This document shows positions 41,309 through 49,633 of a stretch of DNA of 64,000 nucleotides, piece by piece. Position 1 is the first letter of the stretch. Every line of letters begins with the position of its first letter. Below the pieces are notes generated by a model. That model worked only from the letters and a program-made list of their open reading frames with translations, did no database searches and was not told the origin of the DNA. A program made the position numbers and the translations under genes. Source of the DNA: Cytophagales bacterium (GTDB lineage: Bacteria; Bacteroidota; Bacteroidia; Cytophagales; 172606-1); contig JAUJMU010000006.1 of NCBI GenBank assembly GCA_030446715.1, positions 1 to 64,000 of the forward strand, read 5' to 3'.

Positions 41309-41941
41309 TTACCCGAGGGCGGAAAATACAATGGCCAAGCCGGTTGTGCAGAGCAGGGCGGCCAGTTGGGCGGGGGTGATCTGGGAACGGACTTTAAGGA
41401 AGGCCCGCTGGAGGTGGTTGATCACCGACTGGTAGTTGATATTGAGCATTTCTGCAATCTCCGGCAGGCTCAGGTCTTCATAATAGCGCAGGTAAACGAT
41501 TTCCCGCTGCCGGTCGGTGAGCGAGTTGAGCAGTCGGGCCACCAGTTCCTTTTTCAGGGAAGTGCTTTCGTCAAGAATCACAACGTCTTCGGGCGAGAAG
41601 CCGGAGAAACCAGCCTGCGTTTCGTAGTCACCGGACCACAAGGTATATTTTTGCTGGTCCCGGATTTCCTGCATGAGCAGCCGGCGGAGGGTACTCAGCA
41701 GGTACGCCTTTACGGAATGTGCTTCCCCAAGGGTCTGCCGTGTATTCTACAGCCGGAGAAACAATTCCTGAATGGCATTGAGGGCCGCTTCCTAACTCAG
41801 AATGATCCGTTTGGCGTAGCCGTATAGGTCGTCGCGGTAGAGATGGCAGAGACCGTGCAGGGCTTTTTCTTCTCCCAGCTGCAAGCCGCGCCATAACTGG
41901 TGGGTATTTTCTTCCGATAGGGGCATTCCGCTGGTATGCAT
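41309..41941 (-). pseudogene. ECF sigma-70 factor with two in-frame amber codons
   Basis: From ATG 41941 one continuous frame of 210 codons encodes an ECF sigma factor. Region 2 spans about codons 20-90 and region 4 is LTDRQREIVYLRYYEDLSLP with a helix-turn-helix near 165-185. Codon 50 (41794-41792) and codon 65 (41749-41747) are TAG, in the contexts ILS-TAG-EAALNAIQELF and FLRL-TAG-NTRQTLG, where relatives have Glu and Trp. A single base change explains each (GAG and TGG to TAG). A shorter product could start downstream at the ATG of MQEIRDQQ but would lack region 2. This would have driven the FecR-SusC-SusD genes. Confidence 0.75.
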
Positions 41942-42159
41942 CTGAAGAGAAAGGGACAATGAAGTAGGGAACCTGAAATCCCGTGCTGCCGGACGGATAT
42001 CGCAAAGTAATTGAACTAAGGTAAGAAAATTTTAGACGAATCTGCAAATTTTTCTAAGATGGGGGGATAGACTTCCCCAAAGTGCAGGGGCGCGGGCAGT
42101 TTCCGCCACCCTGAGCCTGCATCCGGCGGCAAGAAACCGAAACTGTGGCAGGTGGAAAA

Positions 42160-42633
42160 TTATTCCGGAACCGTAAAATCTTCATTGATTACCTGCAACT
42201 GCCGGGAGAGGAATTCTGCATCCGTTCTCGCATTATCATAAGTACCGGCCGAAACCACGTAATGATCGCGGGAACCCGGCGGATACAGATGCACTTCAAA
42301 GGTCTGCTGCCGGTAATCGGCAGACTTGCCCGTACGGCTGCCATAGACGGTGTACGTTTTCCGGACTGGCACCAGCGTAAGCCGGTCAACGCCGGGCAAC
42401 CCATGCCACGACCCAAACCGCAAGCCGGCCACGCCAGTATAGATCCGGATGCGTTTCCCTGAAAATTCAATTTCTATCCCTTCGTGCATGGTGAGGGTAA
42501 CGGCAGCTACGGCCACAAAGAGGAGCCCCACCGGCAGATTCTGGGTACAGGCATAAAGCCCGAACAGCAATACCCCGAAAGCCGGTCTCCGGAGGGGCAT
42601 GGGAATGGTTTTGATTTTGCGGCGGTAGTGCAT
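42160..42633 (-). CDS. small membrane protein of unknown function
   Basis: A 157-residue protein from ATG 42633 (MHYRRKIKTIPMPLRRP); an upstream ATG at 42741 would include repeat-like sequence and a terminator. Two short hydrophobic segments (about 17-29 and 33-50) form a membrane hairpin. The remainder is a beta-rich cytoplasmic domain (IEIEFSGKRIRIYTGVAGL, RQQTFEVHLYPPGSRDHY), like many Bacteroidota PH-type small proteins. No specific family recognised. Downstream of leuS on the same strand but separated by an element and a terminator. Confidence 0.6.
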   Translation of the reverse strand: MHYRRKIKTIPMPLRRPAFGVLLFGLYACTQNLPVGLLFVAVAAVTLTMHEGIEIEFSGKRIRIYTGVAGLRFGSWHGLPGVDRLTLVPVRKTYTVYGSRTGKSADYRQQTFEVHLYPPGSRDHYVVSAGTYDNARTDAEFLSRQLQVINEDFTVPE

Positions 42634-42673
42634 GGGGAGGAATTTGGGACTTGATTGGCGGCCTCCCGAAAAG

Positions 42674-42705
42674 TAACCCCACCGGCTGGGCACCAGTGGG
42701 GTTTT
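42674..42705. terminator. hairpin terminator between leuS and the small membrane protein
   Basis: AACCCCAC and GTGGGGTT with a longer imperfect stem (ACCGGCTGGGCACCAGT) and T-rich flanks on the plus side; on the minus strand it is followed by TACTTTT. Confidence 0.6.
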
Positions 42706-42735
42706 ATTTCCTTTTCCACACTTGTTTGTAATGGT

Positions 42736-42812
42736 TGTCATCCCCGGAGGGGATCCTTGTCAGGTACACCAATCGTTCACTTCAACTGCAAAGATCTCCT
42801 CCGGGGATGACA
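42736..42812. repeat. inverted-repeat element, GTCATCCCCG family (copy 4)
   Basis: The best-preserved copy: TGTCATCCCCGGAGGGGATC and, in reverse complement, TGTCATCCCCGGAGGAGATC followed by TTTG, around a 29-bp centre. It lies just past the leuS stop codon. Confidence 0.8.
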
Positions 42813-42875
42813 GATGAGAGAGCAGGCTGCTGACAGGCTTCTTACAACCCGGCAATAATTCCCCAACAACTACCC

Positions 42876-45800
42876 CTACAGCACCACGTTCACGATCCGC
42901 TTCGGCACCACGATTACCTTCTTGGGTTGCTTGCCCTCCAGCCACTTCTGTACGGCTTCCGCGGCCAGCACCGCCTGTTCGATTTCGGCCGGAGCCGTAT
43001 CGGCGGGGAAAGTCATTTTAGCCCGCACCTTGCCGTTGATGGAAACGGGGTATTCGAAGGAATCTTCCACCAGATACGACTGGTTGTAAGCCGGATACGG
43101 TTCCCTGGTTACGCTGCCGGTGTTGCCCAGCAGGTGCCAGATTTCTTCGGTGATGTGTGGCGCAAACGACGACAGCACCACCGTCAGGTCCGACAGCACG
43201 GCCCGCTTGTTGCACTTGGGTGACGACAGTTCATTGACGCACACCATAAAGGCGCTGACGGAGGTGTTCAGCGACAGGTTGTCAATGTCTTCGGCCACCT
43301 TTTTGATCAGCTTGTGGAGGCTTTTGAGTTCCTCTCTGGCCGGCTCGGCGTCAGATACCGTGAAGTCGCCCTTTTCGGTATGGAACAGCCGCCAGTACCT
43401 GCGCAGGAAGTTATGCACGCCGGTAATGCCGTTGGTATTCCAGGGCTTGGAATCGGTCAGTGGCCCGAGGAACATCTCGTACATGCGCAACGTATCCGCG
43501 CCGAAGCGGGTCACTACGTCGTCGGGATTTACGACGTTGTACTTGGATTTGGACATCTTTTCGACTTCCGAATATAAATCGATGTATTCACCTTTCTCGT
43601 CTGTTTTCCAAAGCACACCTGAATTAATATCAATCTCTATGTCATATGATTTGAACAATGGAGTATGCACAAATTCTTCAAAAGAACTCTTATATAGTTT
43701 TCCTGTGTCAGTATACTCAATAGGAATTCTTCTTCTCTTTTGAGAACCAACAATTTCTTTCCCCCGAAATTCTAAATGATGACTGTTTAAATGAGCACTA
43801 AAATAATCTGAGGAGGCACAGACAGTATACTCTTGTCCATGACCTATGGGATGAGTATATGTGTCGTGGTCAAAGCCTTTATAAAAATCAACAAAATAAG
43901 AATAACTGGAAATCATCCCCTGATTCACCAGCTTCCTAAAAGGCTCGTCCACGGTGACGTGGCCGAAGTCGTAGAGGAACTTGGTCCAGAAGCGGGAGTA
44001 CAGCAGGTGGCCGGTGGCGTGTTCGGAGCCGCCGATGTACAGGTCCACGTCCTGCCAGTACTGCCGGGCTTCTTTCGAGCAGAATTCGGTGTCGTTGTGC
44101 GGGTCCATGTACCGGAAGAAGTACCAGCTTGAACCGGCCCAGCCGGGCATGGTGCTCAGTTCGTAGGGGTAGGCCCCCCCGCCCCCGAAGGGGGAGCCTT
44201 TTCCTCCCCTCTCCTCAGGAGAGGGGCCGGGGGTGAGGTCAACTCCCACTTCGGGGGTTGGGGGGCAGTATTTCCAGTCTTTGGCGCGGCCCAGCGGTGG
44301 TTCGCCGGTTTGGGTGGGCTTGTACTGGTCAATTTCGGGCAGCACCAGCGGCAGTTCGCTTTCCGGCAGCAGGTGCGGAATGTCGTCTTTGAAATAGACC
44401 GGCACCGGTTCGCCCCAGTACCGCTGGCGGCTGAATACGGCGTCGCGCATCCGGTAGTTGATTTTTCCTTTCCCGATGCCCATTTCCTCAATCCGGCGGA
44501 TGGCGGCGGGTACCGCTTCTTTTACCGGCAGTCCGTTCAGAAAACCGGAATTGATCATGGTACCGGCTTTGGGATCGAAGTCGGGGGCGGAAATATCCGT
44601 CCGGTCGCCTTCCTGCACGGGCACGATGGACAGATTGAAGTGTTTCGCAAAAGCATAGTCGCGGGTGTCGGACGACGGAACGGCCATGACCGCGCCGGTG
44701 CCGTAGCCGGCCAGCACGTAATCGGCCGTCCAGACGGGAATGTCTTCACCGGTAAAGGGATGCTCCACGTAAAAGCCGGTAAAAGCGCCGGTAATGGTTT
44801 TTACCTCGGCCATCCGTTCCCGTTCAGAGCGGTTCCGGGCGGTTTCCACGTAAGAGACGAGGTTGTCATAGGTTTCCTGCAGCTCCGGATTCCGCGACAG
44901 TGCTTCTTGGGCCAGCGGCATCAGCCGTTCGTGCTCCGGGGCAATGACCAGGAAGGTAACGCCGAAGATGGTATCCGGGCGGGTGGTGAAGACTTCAAGG
45001 GCCTCATCCCCAGAGGACCTCACCCCCAGCCCCTCTCCTGAGGAGAGGGGAGCTGATGGAGCGTTGGCCTGAACGGATGGTTTTCTTCTTTTTTCCAGAA
45101 CGGCTTTGATTTTCTGAACAACGGCCGGGGTATTTCTGGCTACTTCTTCATTGGTGAACCGGATCACCCCGAATCCTGACTCTTCCAGCAACTGTGTCCG
45201 CCGCGTATCATACGCTGCCTGTTCCGCTTCCCGATGGATTCCTCCATCTACCTCCACGACCAGTTGTTCGTCAATTGCCACAAAATCAACTATGTAAGCG
45301 TTGATTGCGTGTTGCCTTCTGAACTTTGTACCAAGCTTCTGATTCCGAAGCTCGTTCCAGAGTATAGCTTCTGCCTCCGTCTGCTCTTTGCGCAATTCTC
45401 TTGCCTTTGGCTTGGCGTGCTGCCATTGTTCATGGCTGGAAGTGTAAGCAGGATTGACCTCACTCCCTGATCTCGCCTCCTCAGAGGGATATCCGGAACG
45501 CAGGTTGCCTTCTCCCCTCTCCTCAGGAGAGGGGCCGGGGGTGAGGTTCACTCCAAACCGCACACTCGCCCCCTCAGATCGCCCGATCCAGTTGCGTTGC
45601 ATTTCCTTCAGCGGCTCGGGCCAGTCGATGGTGTCGAGACCCCGCAGCAGCCGGTCGGCGTAGGCGGTGATGCGCATGGACCACTGCTTCATTTTCTTGC
45701 GTTCGACGGGGTAGCCGCCGCGTTCCGACACGCCGTCTTTCACCTCGTCATTGGCCAGCACCGTGCCAAGGGCGGGGCACCAGTTCACCACGGATTCGGC

Positions 45801-46427
45801 GAGGTAGGTCAGGCGGTATTTGAGCAGAATGTCGGCCTTTTCCTTTTCGGTATAGGCTTTCCAGTCTTCGTTGGTGAAGGCAAAGGTATCTTCGTCGCAG
45901 ACGGCGTGCACGTTGCGGTTGCCGGAGTGTTCAAACTTTTGGACCAGGGCGGCAATGGGCTCGGCCTTGTCAGTTTCCCGGTTGTACCAGCCGTTGAACA
46001 ACTGCATGAAAATCCACTGCGTCCATTTGTAGTATAACGGGTCAGACGTGCGGACTTCGCGGTCCCAGTCGTAGGAAAAACCAATTTTCTTTAACTGACG
46101 CTTATAGGTTTCAATATTATTAGCGGTGGTGACGGCCGGGTGCTGGCCGGTCTGGATGGCGTACTGCTCGGCGGGCAGGCCGAAGGAGTCGAAGCCCATC
46201 GGGTGCAGCACGCTGAAGCCCCGGCTGCGCTTATACCGGCTTACGATGTCGGAGGCAATGTAGCCCAGCGGGTGCCCAACGTGCAGCCCCGCCCCGGACG
46301 GGTACGGAAACATGTCCAGCACGTAGTACTTAGGCTTCGACGGGTCGTTTTCGACTTTATAAATCCCCTCCGCTTCCCACTGCTGCTGCCACTTCTTCTC
46401 TATTTCTTTCGGGTTGTAATCGGCCAT
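42876..46427 (-). CDS. leuS: leucyl-tRNA synthetase with two in-frame insertions
   Basis: Residue count is 1183 against about 920-930 for Bacteroidota LeuRS. It charges tRNA-Leu in the cytoplasm. The catalytic motifs are intact: HVGH at residues 49-52 and KMSKS at 957-961. The editing domain threonine-rich TTRPDTIFG and GTGAVMAVPSSDTRD are also intact. Insert 1 (about 294-470) contains a DUF559 nuclease-like domain between inverted repeats. Insert 2 (about 721-751) is a nuclease-free repeat (PGPSPEERGGKG) before YPYELSTMPGW. Residues about 834-952 are encoded by AT-rich DNA unlike the rest. Both inserts keep the frame, and none of the usual intein splice residues (N-terminal Cys, C-terminal His-Asn) is visible, so the product probably carries them. 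Confidence 0.9.
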   Translation of the reverse strand: MADYNPKEIEKKWQQQWEAEGIYKVENDPSKPKYYVLDMFPYPSGAGLHVGHPLGYIASDIVSRYKRSRGFSVLHPMGFDSFGLPAEQYAIQTGQHPAVTTANNIETYKRQLKKIGFSYDWDREVRTSDPLYYKWTQWIFMQLFNGWYNRETDKAEPIAALVQKFEHSGNRNVHAVCDEDTFAFTNEDWKAYTEKEKADILLKYRLTYLAESVVNWCPALGTVLANDEVKDGVSERGGYPVERKKMKQWSMRITAYADRLLRGLDTIDWPEPLKEMQRNWIGRSEGASVRFGVNLTPGPSPEERGEGNLRSGYPSEEARSGSEVNPAYTSSHEQWQHAKPKARELRKEQTEAEAILWNELRNQKLGTKFRRQHAINAYIVDFVAIDEQLVVEVDGGIHREAEQAAYDTRRTQLLEESGFGVIRFTNEEVARNTPAVVQKIKAVLEKRRKPSVQANAPSAPLSSGEGLGVRSSGDEALEVFTTRPDTIFGVTFLVIAPEHERLMPLAQEALSRNPELQETYDNLVSYVETARNRSERERMAEVKTITGAFTGFYVEHPFTGEDIPVWTADYVLAGYGTGAVMAVPSSDTRDYAFAKHFNLSIVPVQEGDRTDISAPDFDPKAGTMINSGFLNGLPVKEAVPAAIRRIEEMGIGKGKINYRMRDAVFSRQRYWGEPVPVYFKDDIPHLLPESELPLVLPEIDQYKPTQTGEPPLGRAKDWKYCPPTPEVGVDLTPGPSPEERGGKGSPFGGGGAYPYELSTMPGWAGSSWYFFRYMDPHNDTEFCSKEARQYWQDVDLYIGGSEHATGHLLYSRFWTKFLYDFGHVTVDEPFRKLVNQGMISSYSYFVDFYKGFDHDTYTHPIGHGQEYTVCASSDYFSAHLNSHHLEFRGKEIVGSQKRRRIPIEYTDTGKLYKSSFEEFVHTPLFKSYDIEIDINSGVLWKTDEKGEYIDLYSEVEKMSKSKYNVVNPDDVVTRFGADTLRMYEMFLGPLTDSKPWNTNGITGVHNFLRRYWRLFHTEKGDFTVSDAEPAREELKSLHKLIKKVAEDIDNLSLNTSVSAFMVCVNELSSPKCNKRAVLSDLTVVLSSFAPHITEEIWHLLGNTGSVTREPYPAYNQSYLVEDSFEYPVSINGKVRAKMTFPADTAPAEIEQAVLAAEAVQKWLEGKQPKKVIVVPKRIVNVVL
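43570..43925. other. AT-rich segment inside leuS
   Basis: By eye this stretch is roughly one third G+C, whereas the surrounding leuS DNA is near 57 percent. It corresponds to the variable region between the catalytic domain and KMSKS (the leucine-specific part). The reading frame is maintained. It fits replacement by DNA from a low-GC relative. Confidence 0.6.
44174..44265. mobile_element. nuclease-free repeat inserted in leuS
   Basis: A 92-bp element with outer arms CCCCCCCGCCCCCGAAG and CTTCGGGGGTTGGGGG. Its internal palindrome is CCCCTCTCCT / AGGAGAGGGG, followed by CCGGGGGTGAGGT. The same palindrome and tail appear at both ends of the nuclease-bearing insert. It encodes a Pro/Gly-rich loop in frame. 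Confidence 0.75.
45016..45549 (-). mobile_element. DUF559 nuclease insertion in leuS
   Basis: The ends are inverted: ACCTCACCCCCAGCCCCTCT reads inward from 45018, and ACCTCACCCCCGGCCCCTCT reads inward from 45546 on the other strand, each continuing into AGGAGAGGGGAG (about 35 bp, one mismatch). Between them, in the leuS frame, lies a Vsr-like DUF559 domain: RELRKEQTEAEAILWNELRN, then GTKFRRQHAINAYIVDFVAI, LVVEVDGGIH, and RTQLLEESGFGVIRFTNEEV. The acidic Asp (VDF) and Glu/Asp (VEVDG) positions of the PD-(D/E)XK fold are intact. Stand-alone DUF559 proteins are about 120 residues, so the domain is complete. It has no start or stop codon of its own that is needed; it is translated within LeuRS. 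Confidence 0.8.
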
Positions 46428-46460
46428 TGTCTTAATCAGAATTCACAGATGAACAGAATG

Positions 46461-46611
46461 TCAGAATCATAATTTTCAGGATTTACAGGATCAAAGGGTT
46501 GCAATCAGTTTAAATCCTCTTCATCCTCAAGGGAGATTGAATGGAGCAAAGGAATCGAATTAACCGGTATCCTGTTCGTCCTTTCATCCCGTAAATCCTG
46601 ATTCTGACGAA
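46461..46611. repeat. CAGGATTTACAGGAT inverted-repeat element
   Basis: GTCAGAATCATAATTTTCAG and TTTACAGGAT near 46463-46492 match, as reverse complement, ATCCCGTAAATCCTGATTCTGAC at 46587-46610. It fills the leuS-asnS gap, leaving little room for a separate promoter. Comparable words are dispersed in many Bacteroidota genomes. Confidence 0.6.
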
Positions 46612-46612
46612 T

Positions 46613-48058
46613 TTAAAACTCCGCGTTCTGCGGGGTGCGCGGGAACGGGATCACGTCGCGGATGTTGGTCATGCCGGTCACGAACAGGATCAGCCGCTCG
46701 AAGCCGAGGCCGAAGCCGGCGTGCGGCGCGGTGCCGTACAGCCGCGTTTCGAGGTACCACCAGATGCTTTCCATCGGAATGTGCATTTCCTGTACCCGGC
46801 CCAGCAGCTTTTCGTAATCCTCTTCCCGCTGCGAACCGCCGATGATTTCGCCGATGCTAGGGAACAGAACGTCCATGGCCCGCACCGTTTTGCCGTCGTC
46901 GTTCTGCTTCATGTAGAACGATTTGATCTCCTTCGGGTAGTTGACCAGAATGACCGGCTTCTTGAAGTGCTTCTCCACCAGGTACCGTTCGTGCTCCGAC
47001 TGTAGGTCGGTACCCCACTTAACCGGGTACACAAACTGCCCCTTCTGCGCCGGTTTGGACCTCACCAGGATGTCCACGGCTTCGGTGTAATTCAGCCGTT
47101 CAAATTTGTTGTCTACCACGAACCGGAGTTTTTCCAGCAGCGGCATCGGGCTGCGTTCTTCCTGCTTCTTGTTCTTTTCTTCTTCGATCAGCCGGCTTTC
47201 GAGGAACTGCAGATCATCGGTGCAGTTATCGAGGGCGTAGCGGATCAGGTACTTCAGGAAGTCTTCGGCAAGGTCCATGTTGTCTTCCAGATCATAGAAG
47301 GCCATCTCCGGCTCGATCATCCAGAACTCCGCCAGGTGGCGGGCCGTGTTGGAGTTTTCCGCCCGGAAGGTGGGACCAAAGGTGTAAATATTGCCCAGGG
47401 CAAGGGCACCCAGTTCGCCTTCCAGCTGCCCGGAAACCGTCAGGTTGGTGGCTTTGCCGAAGAAATCCTGCTTATAATCGACCTCGCCGGTGTCGGTCAG
47501 CGGCGGCTTTCTGGCATCGAGGGTAGTGACGCGGAACATCTCTCCTGCTCCTTCGGCATCCGAGCCGGTAATGATCGGCGTGTGCAGGTAATAAAAATTG
47601 TTGTCGTTGAAGTATTTATGGACGGCAAAAGCCATGGCATGCCGGATGCGCAACACTGCGCCGAAAGTACGCGTCCGCGGACGAAGGTGGCCGATTTCCC
47701 GCAAAAACTCCATGGAATGTCTTTTGGGCTGCAGCGGATATTTGTCGGGGTCGGCGGTGCCGTAAACCTTGATCTCTTTCGCCTGCACCTCCACCTTCTG
47801 GCCGGAGCCCTGCGAGGGAACCAGAGAACCGGTGACGCCGAGGCAGGCACCAGTCGTAACCTTCTTCAGGGTTTCCTCCCCGAAGTGGGCCACATCGGCT
47901 ACACTCTGCAGGTGGTGCACCGTAGAACCATCGTTGAGGGCAATGAAAGCGACGTTTTTGCTCTCCCGCTTCGTCTGTACCCAACCCTTGACGTGTACAT
48001 CGGTGCCGTGGGCGTCGGACTGCAGCAGATCCTTTACCGTAATTCTCTGTTTGGGCAT
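46613..48058 (-). CDS. asnS: asparaginyl-tRNA synthetase
   Basis: A 481-residue class IIb synthetase that charges tRNA-Asn. The OB-fold anticodon domain is at about 1-110 ([21 protein letters not shown]). The class II core has motif 2 [20 protein letters not shown] near residue 230 and motif 3 [15 protein letters not shown] near 455. Length and order are those of Bacteroidota AsnRS. It stands upstream of leuS on the same strand with a repeat element between. Start ATG 48058 gives [12 protein letters not shown], matching the family. Confidence 0.96.
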   Translation of the reverse strand: MPKQRITVKDLLQSDAHGTDVHVKGWVQTKRESKNVAFIALNDGSTVHHLQSVADVAHFGEETLKKVTTGACLGVTGSLVPSQGSGQKVEVQAKEIKVYGTADPDKYPLQPKRHSMEFLREIGHLRPRTRTFGAVLRIRHAMAFAVHKYFNDNNFYYLHTPIITGSDAEGAGEMFRVTTLDARKPPLTDTGEVDYKQDFFGKATNLTVSGQLEGELGALALGNIYTFGPTFRAENSNTARHLAEFWMIEPEMAFYDLEDNMDLAEDFLKYLIRYALDNCTDDLQFLESRLIEEEKNKKQEERSPMPLLEKLRFVVDNKFERLNYTEAVDILVRSKPAQKGQFVYPVKWGTDLQSEHERYLVEKHFKKPVILVNYPKEIKSFYMKQNDDGKTVRAMDVLFPSIGEIIGGSQREEDYEKLLGRVQEMHIPMESIWWYLETRLYGTAPHAGFGLGFERLILFVTGMTNIRDVIPFPRTPQNAEF

Positions 48059-48296
48059 GGAAATAGTGGTTAGCCGTTAGCGTGTTAGCCGTTGGCTTTG
48101 ATAGTTGTTTGGCTATGTCGGATTTGAATTGTCCGGACTGATTCAATTCCGGCAGATAGCCCTTTCAGGAAAAGGAAAAAAGCCCCTCCGCCGGGGACCG
48201 CAAAATTATCAGAAAATACGGGAATCCGGGGAATAAGAAGCGGGAAGTGAGGAATGAGAAGGTGGGGCACTGACTTAAATCCGTTTCCGGAAACGA

Positions 48297-48334
48297 AAAA
48301 GACTTGCCGTTTTACATGAAAGGGCAAGTCTTTT
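48297..48334. terminator. hairpin GACTTGCC / GGCAAGTC
   Basis: AAAAGACTTGCC and GGGCAAGTCTTTT pair around about 13 nt, with T runs on both strands. It follows the LysM gene region and precedes asnS; it could terminate in either direction. Confidence 0.65.
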
Positions 48335-48341
48335 CAGCGTA

Positions 48342-48375
48342 TCATCAGGATCGGGTTTAAGCCCGATCCTGATGA
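48342..48375. repeat. perfect 14-bp hairpin upstream of the LysM gene's end
   Basis: TCATCAGGATCGGG and its reverse complement with a 6-nt loop. No T run follows. It could be a REP-like hairpin or a terminator for the LysM gene (minus strand), which ends 60 bp to the right. Confidence 0.5.
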
Positions 48376-48437
48376 GTGGAGAAACCAGACATGGTATTAT
48401 CCACGCCTGCTCCCCATTTTCAATTTTCAATTGAATT

Positions 48438-48758
48438 TTACTTATCGAGAGGAATTTTCAGCACCATGCCGGGCTTGATCTTGTCGGGATCGCTGATCTG
48501 GTCGCGGTTGGCGTCGTAAATCCTTGACCACTTGTGTACGTCGCCGTAGTAGCGGCCGGCAATCTTGGAGAGCCAGTCGCCTTCCTTTACGGTATACATT
48601 TCAAAACGCGGTCCCTGCTGGGCGGCCGGTGCCGGTTGAGGCTGGGCCGGACGCTGGGCTTGCGGTGCCCCCAGCGGCGACGATTGTGGCGCGGCTTGCG
48701 GCCTTGTCTGAGGGGCCGGTTTTTTGTCTCCTTTGTTCAGAAAATCAAATAATCCCAT
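48438..48758 (-). CDS. LysM domain protein
   Basis: A 106-residue protein from ATG 48758 (MGLFDFLNKGDKKPAPQ). A Pro/Ala/Gln-rich linker (about 15-55) precedes one LysM domain (YTVKEGDWLSKIAGRYYGDV to KIKPGMVLKIP) that binds peptidoglycan-type glycans. There is no signal peptide; it resembles the cytoplasmic YgaU/BON-LysM potassium-binding type, where LysM proteins of about 110-150 residues occur. The function is not certain. An upstream ATG at 48875 would add an unconserved segment from a repeat element. Confidence 0.78.
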   Translation of the reverse strand: MGLFDFLNKGDKKPAPQTRPQAAPQSSPLGAPQAQRPAQPQPAPAAQQGPRFEMYTVKEGDWLSKIAGRYYGDVHKWSRIYDANRDQISDPDKIKPGMVLKIPLDK

Positions 48759-48841
48759 AGCTATTAATGGTTTGTTAAAAATCAATTTTCGGTTCACCGG
48801 GAACCGTAGGTATGTTCCCTTATACGGGAGGGAACGGTTAT

Positions 48842-48957
48842 TTGGTTGTATGGTTGAATTGCTTAATTGCTGCATTGTTTAACTGTTGAATTGTTGAAGG
48901 CCCGGGAAATGACCGTTCAGCCTGACAACAATTTAACAATGCAGCCATTCAACCATC
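48842..48957. repeat. TGTTGAATTGTTG inverted-repeat element (copy 2)
   Basis: Left arm GGTTGAATTGCTTAATTGCT and right arm (reverse complement) GGTTGAATGGCTGCATTGTT surround a GC-rich centre. It shares words with 16291-16402. It lies just before the end of the DUF4440 gene. Confidence 0.55.
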
Positions 48958-48960
48958 ATG

Positions 48961-49410
48961 TTACTGCGGCATCCGCAGGGATTGCCACGTCATGAACTGC
49001 CATTTGCCGTTGCGCTTCACCCAGGCATCGGTGTATTTGAGGCGCAGGGTGGTTTTCTGTCCGTTCACCTCGGTGTCCACGCGGGCAATGCCGTTAATGA
49101 TGGCCGTATTGCTATACAGGCGCACCTGCATTTCCTCGGGCTCCACAGCATAGTACACGGACGTTCCCGACGAGAGGCCTTTCAGGTACTGTTGCTTGTT
49201 TTCGGTTACGCCGCTCGAATGCGTATAGACCAGGTCATCGGCCAGCAAATCGCCGAGGCTGGCAAGGTCTTTTTTGATCATCAGATCGTAGCGGCGTTTC
49301 TCTAACTGCCTGAAGGTTTCTTGAGTATCTCCTTTGCTGCTTTTGCCCTGTGCAAAAGCAGTGGCTGTCATAAGGCAAAGGAGAAGCAGGAAAAAAAAGG
49401 ATTGTTTCAT
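48961..49410 (-). CDS. exported DUF4440 / NTF2-like protein
   Basis: A 149-residue protein. The signal peptide covers about 1-21 (CLMTATAFAQ). The NTF2-like fold is seen in FRQLEKRRYDLMIKKDLASL, LLADDLVYTHSSG, TAIINGIARVDTEVNG and YTDAWVKRNGKWQFMTWQS, the closing WQF-W-S strand being a hallmark of DUF4440. It probably binds a small ligand in the periplasm; activity unknown. Flanked by a repeat element on its 3' side. Confidence 0.85.
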   Translation of the reverse strand: MKQSFFFLLLLCLMTATAFAQGKSSKGDTQETFRQLEKRRYDLMIKKDLASLGDLLADDLVYTHSSGVTENKQQYLKGLSSGTSVYYAVEPEEMQVRLYSNTAIINGIARVDTEVNGQKTTLRLKYTDAWVKRNGKWQFMTWQSLRMPQ

Positions 49411-49567
49411 GGATTCTTGGAAATTAAGGAACGGGTTGGCCTGTAATTTCTAAAAATCATTTAAAACTTTCCAAACAAAGTCAAATTCAATTCTAAAATA
49501 TTCCGGAAAACAACCCGGTGCAATTACCTGTTCAGGAGTTGGGATCAGGGAGGCAACAGAACAAAAA

Positions 49568-49612
49568 AAGGTACAAAGTGACTGATCAGAGCTGACCATT
49601 CCTTTGTACCTT
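49568..49612 (-). terminator. terminator of the DUF1206 gene
   Basis: On the minus strand AAGGTACAAAG pairs with CTTTGTACCTT, followed by a T run. It lies 22 nt past the stop codon. Confidence 0.85.
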
Positions 49613-49633
49613 ACTAATATTCAGTTCGCTGGC

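Noticed and set aside
45016-45549. Intein in LeuRS
   Set aside because: No N-terminal Cys/Ser block A, no internal TxxH block B and no C-terminal His-Asn followed by Cys/Ser/Thr at the insert ends; the insert is a DUF559 nuclease with inverted repeats.
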